64,000 nucleotides of DNA from positions 62,001 to 126,000 of the forward strand of contig NZ_BDAU01000021.1 of NCBI RefSeq assembly GCF_001612615.1, read 5' to 3'. Below, piece after piece: positions 57,898 to 64,000 of the stretch; positions within the stretch are counted from its first letter, which is position 1, and each line of letters opens with the position of its first letter. The notes under the pieces are model-generated. The model was not told the origin of the DNA. It ran no database searches and was given only the letters and a program-made list of their open reading frames with translations. Source of the DNA: Nocardia amikacinitolerans NBRC 108937. Lineage in GTDB: Bacteria; Actinomycetota; Actinomycetes; Mycobacteriales; Mycobacteriaceae. A program made the translations under genes and the position numbers.

Positions 57898-58469
57898 TGA
57901 GTGCGATCAACCCGAGCCTCCAGGATTCGGCCACCCGGCCGCCGGAGGTCGCGATCATCAACGCCGTGCAGGCGAGTATCGGCGCGAATCCGTCGGTCGT
58001 CTCGGCCGCAAGGGGTATGTCGCACTTCGGCGAGCACGCGCTCGGCTGGATCGGCATCGCGGCCGCCGGCTGGTTGGTCGACAAGCCGCGGCGGCGGCAG
58101 TGGGCCGGGGTCGCGGTGGGCGCGGTCGGCGCGCACGCGGCCTCCATCGTGATCAAGCGTGTTGTCCGGCGTCCGCGCCCGAACGACCCGTCGGTGCAGG
58201 TCAACGTGGGGACGCCGAGCAAGCTGAGCTTCCCCTCCTCGCACGCCACCTCCACCACGGCGGCTGCGGTGTTGCTCGGCAGGCTCACCGGGCTACCCTT
58301 GCCTGCGGTGCTCGTACCGCCGATGTTGCTCTCCCGAGTCGTACTCGGGGTGCACTATCCCTCCGACGTGCTCGCCGGATCCGCGCTCGGTGCCGCGTCC
58401 GCCGCCGCCCTGCTCGCCGCCGAAAAGAGGCTCGAGCCGCGGCGCGAGCGACGGGCGCGGAGGCGGTAG
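57897..58469 (+). CDS. PAP2-family phosphatase (Rv3807c-like)
   Basis: 190 residues. The three PAP2 motifs are present: KRVVRRPRPN, FPSSHATST, and SRVVLGVHYPSDVLAG with the catalytic His. Several membrane segments. It lies between glfT2 and the UbiA-type gene, as Rv3807c does in M. tuberculosis, where the product is thought to remove the 5-phosphate from decaprenylphosphoryl-5-phosphoribose. The GTG start overlaps the last base of the glfT2 stop, so they are coupled. Confidence 0.9.
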   Translation: MSAINPSLQDSATRPPEVAIINAVQASIGANPSVVSAARGMSHFGEHALGWIGIAAAGWLVDKPRRRQWAGVAVGAVGAHAASIVIKRVVRRPRPNDPSVQVNVGTPSKLSFPSSHATSTTAAAVLLGRLTGLPLPAVLVPPMLLSRVVLGVHYPSDVLAGSALGAASAAALLAAEKRLEPRRERRARRR

Positions 58470-58546
58470 CTTGCGTAACCATGCAGGGCACCGGGAGCGC
58501 CGCACAACCAGACACAGTGACCGCACGAGAAAAGGCCTTGGTTGAC

Positions 58547-59473
58547 ATGAGTGAAGAGCCGACCGGCGCCGATCTGGCAGAGGCCGTTGTCAAGGGCCCG
58601 CCCAAGACGCTGGCAGGTGGTTTGATCAAGGCCGTCCGGCCGCGGCAGTGGGTTAAGAACGTCCTCGTGCTCGCCGCCCCGCTCGCCGCGGGGTCGGTGA
58701 CCGAGATCGACGTGCTCGCCCACGTCGGTGTCGCCTTCGTGGTGTTCTGCATGGCGGCCTCTGGCATCTACCTGGTCAACGACGCGCTGGACGTGGAGGC
58801 CGACCGGGCCCACCCGACCAAGCGGTTCCGGCCCATCGCCGCGGGCATCGTCCCGGTGAACCTGGCCTACGGCCTTTCCGCGGTGCTGCTTGTCGGCTCG
58901 ATCGTCGGCTCGTTCCTGGCGGCCTGGCAGCTCGCCGTGGTGATGGCGGTCTACATCGTCATCCAGCTGGCCTACTGCTTCGGGCTCAAGCACCAGGCGG
59001 TGCTGGACATCTGCATCGTGTCGAGCGGCTTCCTGCTGCGCGCCGTCGCGGGCGGCGCGGCGGCGGCCATTCCGCTCTCGCAGTGGTTCCTGCTGATCAT
59101 GGCGTTCGGCTCGCTGTTCATGGCGGCGGGCAAGCGCTACGCCGAACTGCAGATCGCGCTCGGCACCGGCGCCAAGATCCGCAAGTCGCTGGAGTACTAC
59201 ACGCCCACCTACCTGCGTTTCATCTGGACGCTGGCGGCCACCGCCGTCGTTGTCTTCTACGGTCTGTGGGCCTTCGAGCAGGATCGGGACAACGACACCA
59301 CCTGGTTCGCGATCTCGATGATTCCGTTTACCATCGCAATCCTGCGTTACGCGGTCGACGTCGACGGTGGCGAGGCCGGAGAACCCGAAGAGATCGCGCT
59401 GGGGGATCGCGTCCTCCAGTTCCTCGCAATCGCCTGGATCGGAGCGGTAGGTGTCGCTGTCTATCTCACCTGA
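58547..59473 (+). CDS. ubiA: Decaprenyl-phosphate phosphoribosyltransferase (UbiA family)
   Basis: 308 residues with about nine membrane segments. The two Asp-rich UbiA motifs are NDALDVEADRAHPTKRFRP (near residue 75) and YAELQIALGTGAKIRKS region (near 205). RPRQWVKNVLVLAAPLAAG is nearly identical to the M. tuberculosis Rv3806c opening as I recall it. It makes decaprenylphosphoryl-5-phosphoribose, the precursor of the arabinan donor. The ATG at 58547 (Met-Ser-Glu-Glu) matches the Rv3806c start; an in-frame ATG at 58481 would add 22 residues. It overlaps aftB by 23 bp. Confidence 0.93.
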   Translation: MSEEPTGADLAEAVVKGPPKTLAGGLIKAVRPRQWVKNVLVLAAPLAAGSVTEIDVLAHVGVAFVVFCMAASGIYLVNDALDVEADRAHPTKRFRPIAAGIVPVNLAYGLSAVLLVGSIVGSFLAAWQLAVVMAVYIVIQLAYCFGLKHQAVLDICIVSSGFLLRAVAGGAAAAIPLSQWFLLIMAFGSLFMAAGKRYAELQIALGTGAKIRKSLEYYTPTYLRFIWTLAATAVVVFYGLWAFEQDRDNDTTWFAISMIPFTIAILRYAVDVDGGEAGEPEEIALGDRVLQFLAIAWIGAVGVAVYLT

Positions 59474-61400
59474 CGAGATGTTGGTAGAGGGAGCGGAGCG
59501 AACTGAAGACGAGGCGGAACGCACTGCCAACGCGCAGGCGCGGTCCGTCTCGTCGTTCCAGCGCCTATCCCGAGCCACGTTCGTCGGTGGGATCGCGCTC
59601 ACCGCGGCGCTTTTCACGATCGGCGGCTGGCAGCGTCGCTGGATCGCCGACGACGGTCTGATCGTGCTGCGCACCGTGCGCAACCTGCTCGCGGGCAACG
59701 GCCCGGTGTTCAACATGGACGAGCGGGTCGAGACCAACACCAGCACGGCGTGGACCTACATCGTGTGGTTCTTCAGCTGGCTGACCCAGGCGCGGCTCGA
59801 GTACGTGGTGCTCGGCATCGCGCTGACGCTGTCGGTGGCCGCCATGGTGTTCGCCATGCTCGGCACGGCTCGGCTGTGGGGCGGCACCAAGTCGGCGCTG
59901 CTGTTGCCCGCGGGCGTGCTCGTCTACATCGCGGTGCCGCCTGCTCGCGACTACGCCACCTCCGGTCTGGAGAGCGGACTCGTCATCTGCTGGCTCGGCG
60001 CGCTGTGGTGGCTGATGCTGCGCTGGGCGCAGGCCGAGCGGGTGCGCCTCGCCGGGTTGTTCGGTCTGGTGTTCTTCGCCGGACTCGCCCCGCTGATCCG
60101 TCCGGAGATGACGCTCGTCGGCGCGCTGGCGCTGCTGATGATCTTCTTCGCTCCGCTGCCGGAGACCCGCTTCCGCCCGATCGTGCTGCGCGCGGTCATC
60201 GTCGGCGTGGCGGGCCTGGTGCCGCTGGGCTACCAGATCTGGCGGATGGGCTACTACGGCCTGCCCTACCCGAACACCGCCGTCGCGAAGGACGCGGGCG
60301 GCGCGAAGTGGAGCCAGGGCTTCACCTACCTGTGGGATCTGGTCGGACCGTACTACCTGTGGATTCCGCTGCTCGTGCTGCTGGTTCTCGGCGTCGTCGC
60401 GGCTCGGTCGGCAACGGCCGGTGCCAAGCCCGCCGCGACGGAGGGGCGCCTGCGCCGGTTCAGCGCGTGGCTGCGCTCGCCCGCCGCGGTGGTCACCCTG
60501 GTGCTGGTCAGCGGTTTCCTGCTGACGATCTACGCGCTGCGCGTCGGCGGCGACTTCATGCACGGCCGCATGCTGCTCCCGCAGCTGTTCCTGCTGTTGC
60601 TGCCGGTCGCGGTGATTCCGCTGCGGCTGCCCGAAGGCGGCCTGCGCGCGGTGAACTGGTCGTTCGCGGTGATCCTGATCGCCTGGCTCGGCACACTGGG
60701 CTGGGCGCTGTTCGCCTCGGGTACCACGGCCATCAAGACCGGCACCAAGATCAGCTCGTCCGGCATCGTCGACGAGCGCGTCTACTACGTGCTCAACACC
60801 GGCCACGACCACCCGATCCGGGCCGAGGACTACCTCGACTACCCGCGCATCCGGGCCATGGTGAACAACATCCAGGAGACGCCCAACGGCGGCCTGCTGC
60901 TGAACTCGCCCTCGTTCATGTTCTGGTACATCGCGCCCCCGCCGCAGCCCATCCCCGATGGCGGCGCAGGCCACACGGTGTACTTCCTGAATCTGGGCAT
61001 GACCAGCATGAACGTCCCGCTCGACGTGCGCGTCATCGACCAGATGGGTCTGGCGTATCCGCTCGCCGCGCACACCGATCGGCTGGTCGACGGCCGCATC
61101 GGCCACGACAAGAGCCTGTACCCGGACTGGGTCGTCGTGGACGCGGGCATGGTCGACAAGAAGCCGTGGATGCCCTGGTACCTGGACGAGAAGTGGGTCA
61201 CCCAGGCGCGCACGGCCATGTCCTGCCCGGAGACGCAGGCCCTGCTGATCTCCTCTCGCGATCCGCTGACCTTCGAGCGTTTCCGGCACAACCTGCGCAA
61301 CGCGCTGTCGTTCGCGAAGTACCGGATCGAGCGGGTGCCGAAGTACGAGATCCAGCGCTGCGGGCTCGTCGACCCCTTCCCGCAGCAGCCGCCGAACTGA
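59451..61400 (+). CDS. aftB: Terminal beta-(1->2) arabinofuranosyltransferase AftB
   Basis: 649 residues, GT-C type: about ten membrane segments in the first 430 residues and a soluble extracytoplasmic C-terminal domain. The GT-C acidic motif in the first loop is WIADDGLIVLRT, and GGDFMHGRMLLPQ is a second conserved block. It adds the terminal beta-(1->2) arabinose residues of arabinogalactan and lipoarabinomannan from decaprenylphosphoryl-arabinose. GTG 59451 is supported by GGAG 6 nt upstream; ATG 59478 is the alternative. It is the last gene before a strong terminator. Confidence 0.93.
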   Translation: MSLSISPDEMLVEGAERTEDEAERTANAQARSVSSFQRLSRATFVGGIALTAALFTIGGWQRRWIADDGLIVLRTVRNLLAGNGPVFNMDERVETNTSTAWTYIVWFFSWLTQARLEYVVLGIALTLSVAAMVFAMLGTARLWGGTKSALLLPAGVLVYIAVPPARDYATSGLESGLVICWLGALWWLMLRWAQAERVRLAGLFGLVFFAGLAPLIRPEMTLVGALALLMIFFAPLPETRFRPIVLRAVIVGVAGLVPLGYQIWRMGYYGLPYPNTAVAKDAGGAKWSQGFTYLWDLVGPYYLWIPLLVLLVLGVVAARSATAGAKPAATEGRLRRFSAWLRSPAAVVTLVLVSGFLLTIYALRVGGDFMHGRMLLPQLFLLLLPVAVIPLRLPEGGLRAVNWSFAVILIAWLGTLGWALFASGTTAIKTGTKISSSGIVDERVYYVLNTGHDHPIRAEDYLDYPRIRAMVNNIQETPNGGLLLNSPSFMFWYIAPPPQPIPDGGAGHTVYFLNLGMTSMNVPLDVRVIDQMGLAYPLAAHTDRLVDGRIGHDKSLYPDWVVVDAGMVDKKPWMPWYLDEKWVTQARTAMSCPETQALLISSRDPLTFERFRHNLRNALSFAKYRIERVPKYEIQRCGLVDPFPQQPPN

Positions 61401-61413
61401 ACCTCTGGAGTCA

Positions 61414-61448
61414 CACTGGGCCCACGGATCACCGTGGGCCCAGTGGTT
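61414..61448 (+). terminator. Hairpin terminator after aftB
   Basis: CACTGGGCCCACGG (61414-61427) pairs perfectly with CCGTGGGCCCAGTG (61432-61445) around ATCA, followed by GTTT. It ends the glf-to-aftB operon. Confidence 0.85.
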
Positions 61449-61636
61449 TCCAGTGAAGTTCGGATAAACGTGGTGTACGCCGCTTTATCTCTTTTTGATA
61501 ACGCCCTTGCATCGATGGCGGGTTAGGCTCTCCCGGTACGCCCGCCGGGGTGTCCACTCGACGTGGACAGGGACCGGCGGTCTCCGTCGAGGCGCGGCCG
61601 TCTCCGGTCGCATGTAGCGAAAGGCCTAAAAAAATA

Positions 61637-62722
61637 ATGCGAGGCGTGATGGGGCGCAGCGCGCAGGCTGGTCGCCTGCGTGCTCGAAGAGCCGGTGGAT
61701 GGCTCAAGAAGTCGGTCTTGGTGTCGATGGCAGTCGTGCTACCGCTCGGGGCGTCGGTGGCAGGCCAGGGCGCCACCGCGTCCGCGGCGTTCAACCCGGA
61801 GGGCTTCGACTTCTGGGTCGACTCCAGCATGGGGCCGATCAAGTCGCGCATCTTCCGCGCGGCCGACGGCAACACCAACCGCGTTGTCTACGCGCTGGAC
61901 GGCATGCGCGCCCGCGGTGACCTGAGCGGCTGGGAGATCGACACCGAGGTCGCCCGCGAGCTGACCAAGTGGAACATCAACGTGGTCATGCCGGTCGGCG
62001 GCCCGTCCAGCTTCTACGCGGACTGGAACGCGCCGAGCACCTTCCTCGGCATCCCGACCGGCTCGGGCCCCTCCGGCTCGTCCTCGGGTTCCTCGATGAC
62101 CGGCTCGTCCGGCTGGAACGAGACCGTCGGCAAGGTCAGCACCTACAAGTGGGAGACCTTCCTGACCCAGAACCTGCGCTGGGCGCTGCGCGACCGGCTC
62201 GGTTTCAGCCCGAACCGCAACGGCGTGTTCGGCCTGTCGATGGGCGGCTCCGCCGCGCTGACGCTCTCGGCCTACCACCCGGATCAGTTCAGCTTCGCCG
62301 GTTCCTACTCCGGCTACCTGAACATCTCCGCGCCGGGCATGCGGGAGGCGCTGCGCGTCGCGATGCTGAGCGCCGGTGGCTACAACATCGACGCGATGGC
62401 GCCGCCGTGGGGCCCGCAGTGGCTGCGCATGGACCCGTTCGTGTTCGCGCCGCAGCTCAAGGCCAACAACACCCGCCTGTGGATCGCCGCAGGCAGTGGC
62501 CTGCCCGCCGCGGGTGACGTGCACTCGCCGATGGACGTCGTCCAAGGCGTGCCGCTGGAAGCGCTCGCGCTGGTCAACACCAGGGCCTTCCAGGTGCGGA
62601 TGATGACGCTCGGCGCCAACAACGTCACCTACAGCTTCCCGCCCGTCGGTATCCACAACTGGCGCAACTGGGAGTCCGAGGTCTACCGGATGATTCCGGA
62701 CCTCTCGGCCCACATCGGCTGA
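61637..62722 (+). CDS. Antigen-85-type mycolyltransferase, copy 1
   Basis: 361 residues. A signal peptide (about 20-50, cleaved after ATASA) precedes an alpha/beta-hydrolase fold. The antigen 85 features are present: the nucleophile Ser in GVFGLSMGGSAALTL, the oxyanion region ALDGMRARGDLSGWEI, VVMPVGGPSSFYADW and the His in PVGIHNWRNWE. It transfers mycolates onto trehalose and arabinogalactan outside the cell. A Ser/Gly-rich insert (SGPSGSSSGSSMTGSSG) replaces the usual CxxxxC loop. ATG 61637 and ATG 61649 are both possible; GAGG lies 4 nt before the second. It has its own terminator, so it is a separate unit from aftB. Confidence 0.93.
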   Translation: MRGVMGRSAQAGRLRARRAGGWLKKSVLVSMAVVLPLGASVAGQGATASAAFNPEGFDFWVDSSMGPIKSRIFRAADGNTNRVVYALDGMRARGDLSGWEIDTEVARELTKWNINVVMPVGGPSSFYADWNAPSTFLGIPTGSGPSGSSSGSSMTGSSGWNETVGKVSTYKWETFLTQNLRWALRDRLGFSPNRNGVFGLSMGGSAALTLSAYHPDQFSFAGSYSGYLNISAPGMREALRVAMLSAGGYNIDAMAPPWGPQWLRMDPFVFAPQLKANNTRLWIAAGSGLPAAGDVHSPMDVVQGVPLEALALVNTRAFQVRMMTLGANNVTYSFPPVGIHNWRNWESEVYRMIPDLSAHIG

Positions 62723-63023
62723 TTCCAGGCTCGACCCGAAACCGCCCGGCGCGCCCCGCGCCGGGCGGTTTTTCGTACGCCGCGCCGGGCATCCGTAATG
62801 GGGGTCGACAACGAATCCTCAGCGGGAAACCCGCGAATCCTTGTGGGCTGGATCACTTTCCAGCAACATAGAAGCATTCGTTGCCGATCGATACCCATAG
62901 AACATGCACAGAGGTCGAAAGGTCCGTTTTCAGCGCGGATGCGTGATCTTCGTGCCCGATCAGGGGGCCGGTCGAGTTGCTTGCTGTTTGCCTCCCCCGG
63001 TTGTCGAGGAAAGGTCGAGTCGA
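62723..63023. other. Spacer between the two mycolyltransferase genes
   Basis: It holds the first gene's terminator, then about 250 bp with a small imperfect hairpin (GCTGGATCACTTTCCAGC near 62847) and an AT-richer stretch that probably contains the second promoter. No gene is seen. Confidence 0.5.
62739..62773 (+). terminator. Hairpin terminator with T-tract
   Basis: AAACCGCCCGGCGC (62739-62752) pairs perfectly with GCGCCGGGCGGTTT (62758-62771) around a 5-nt loop; the T-tract extends to 62773. A textbook rho-independent terminator. Confidence 0.9.
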
Positions 63024-64000
63024 ATGCGTACTGCCCGTGGGAAACACCGTCGCCATTCGTCCGGATCGTGGATGCGCAAGTGGGCGCTCGGCGTAGCGGT
63101 CGCGATGTTGGCGCCGCTGGGAGTTTCCGTCGCGGGCACCGGAGCGACGGCCTCGGCGGCGTTCAACCCGGCGGCCTTCGACTTCTGGGTCGATTCGGGC
63201 ATGGGCCCGATCAAGTCCCGCGTCCTGCGCGCCGCGGACGGCAACACCAACCGCGTCGTCTACGTCCTCGACGGCATGCGCGCTCCCGAGACGCTCAACG
63301 GCTGGGAGATCGAGACGAATATCCCCGCGCTCCTGGCCAGCTGGAACATCAACGTCGTGATGCCGGTCGGCGGCATGTCCAGCTTCTACGCGGACTGGAA
63401 CGCGCCGAGCGAACTCCTCGGCATCCCCGCGGGTTCCGGCTCCAGCTCCGGCTCCGGCGCGATGAACATCCTCGCGGGCGGTCCAGGTAAGAGCTACCGG
63501 TACCAGTGGGAGACCTTCCTGACCGAGAACCTGCGCTGGGCGCTGCGCGACCGGCTCGGTTTCAACCCGAATCGCAATGGCGTCTTCGGCCTTTCGATGG
63601 GCGGCAGCGCCGCGCTGACCCTGGCGGCCTACCACCCGGACCAATTCAGCTTCGCCGGTTCCTATTCCGGCTACCTGAACATCTCCGCGCCCGGCATGCG
63701 CGAGGCGATCCGCATCGCCATGCTCGACGCGGGCGGTTACAACGTCGACTCGATGGCGCCGCCGTGGGGCCAGCAGTGGCTGCGGATGGATCCGTTCGTG
63801 TTCGCGCCCAATCTGATTCGCAACGGCACCCGCCTCTGGATCGCCGCGGCGAGCGGCCTGCCCGCTGCCACCGATCCGCCGAGCTTCAACACCCTCAACG
63901 GCATGGGGCTCGAGGCGCTCGCGCTCGCCAACACCAGGGCCTTCCAGGTGCGCATGGCGACGTTGGGCGGCGGCAACGCCGTGTACTCCTTCCCGGCCTA
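63024..64000 (+). CDS. Antigen-85-type mycolyltransferase, copy 2 (3' end outside window)
   Basis: The frame from ATG 63024 is open to the window end (325 codons plus two bases). It encodes a signal peptide ending in ATASA and the same antigen 85 blocks as copy 1: FDFWVDSGMGPIKSR, VVMPVGGMSSFYADW and GVFGLSMGGSAALTL with the nucleophile Ser. The catalytic His region is near or beyond the edge. GAGGAAAGG lies just upstream of the ATG. The two copies are very similar through the core and differ most in the Ser/Gly loop (SGSSSGSGAMN here) and after ASGLPAA, indicating tandem duplication, as for fbpA-fbpD in M. tuberculosis. Confidence 0.93.
   Translation, partial: MRTARGKHRRHSSGSWMRKWALGVAVAMLAPLGVSVAGTGATASAAFNPAAFDFWVDSGMGPIKSRVLRAADGNTNRVVYVLDGMRAPETLNGWEIETNIPALLASWNINVVMPVGGMSSFYADWNAPSELLGIPAGSGSSSGSGAMNILAGGPGKSYRYQWETFLTENLRWALRDRLGFNPNRNGVFGLSMGGSAALTLAAYHPDQFSFAGSYSGYLNISAPGMREAIRIAMLDAGGYNVDSMAPPWGQQWLRMDPFVFAPNLIRNGTRLWIAAASGLPAATDPPSFNTLNGMGLEALALANTRAFQVRMATLGGGNAVYSFPA

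Overview
The window is high-GC actinobacterial DNA from a mycolic-acid-containing genus, most likely Nocardia or a close relative. The evidence is a complete galactan/arabinan/mycolate block at the right end (UDP-galactopyranose mutase, GlfT2, PAP2 phosphatase, UbiA-type phosphoribosyltransferase, AftB, two antigen-85-type mycolyltransferases), frequent GTG starts, and several -10-like boxes sitting 6-9 nt before a start codon, as in leaderless actinobacterial transcripts. The genus is inferred from gene content and order, not from a marker gene.

Layout. 0-11.6 kb: mixed housekeeping and accessory genes: the 3' part of a GGDEF-EAL protein, an MFS permease, an MpaB-family oxygenase behind a perfect inverted repeat, a DMT permease whose 3' end is tandemly duplicated, a MauE-thioredoxin-like membrane protein, a BP74-like small protein, an MBL-fold/Rieske fusion, a lipoprotein and a 1-acylglycerol-phosphate acyltransferase. 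11.8 kb: tRNA-Gly(GCC). 12.1-17.2 kb: a signalling block (receiver-PP2C phosphatase, CHASE3 histidine kinase, receiver protein, STAS anti-anti-sigma factor, anti-sigma kinase, PAS-ANTAR protein) that reads as a partner-switching stress module. 17.3-20.5 kb: a lipase-maturation-factor-like protein and a stand-alone EF-Tu paralogue with a structured leader. 20.9-25.9 kb: a copper block (CopA ATPase, His-rich secreted protein, CopZ chaperone, MFS exporter) with the same operator in front of copZ and of the MFS gene. 26.5-29.8 kb: a divergent HxlR/aldo-keto reductase pair, and a fatty-acid-hydroxylase-family gene behind a GntR/FadR regulator with an internal minisatellite. 30.1-39.6 kb: an oligopeptide-type ABC operon with three paralogous lipoprotein binding proteins.

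39.8-64 kb parallels the M. tuberculosis Rv3813c-Rv3803c neighbourhood as I remember it: a Cof-type hydrolase, a secreted PGRP amidase, then about 10 kb of accessory genes (SpoIID-like protein; MarR/EamA, TipA-like, VOC, XRE, TetR/SDR genes; a frameshifted secreted protein), then the cell-wall block transcribed rightward to the edge. The second mycolyltransferase is cut by the window end.

Two families of short palindromic repeats are dispersed between genes (A at 19.1, 30.0 and 49.2 kb; B at 18.9, 30.1 and 53.4 kb). No CRISPR array, prophage, intact IS or integrase was seen. All annotations rest on reading the sequence and on remembered family motifs; no database search was run.
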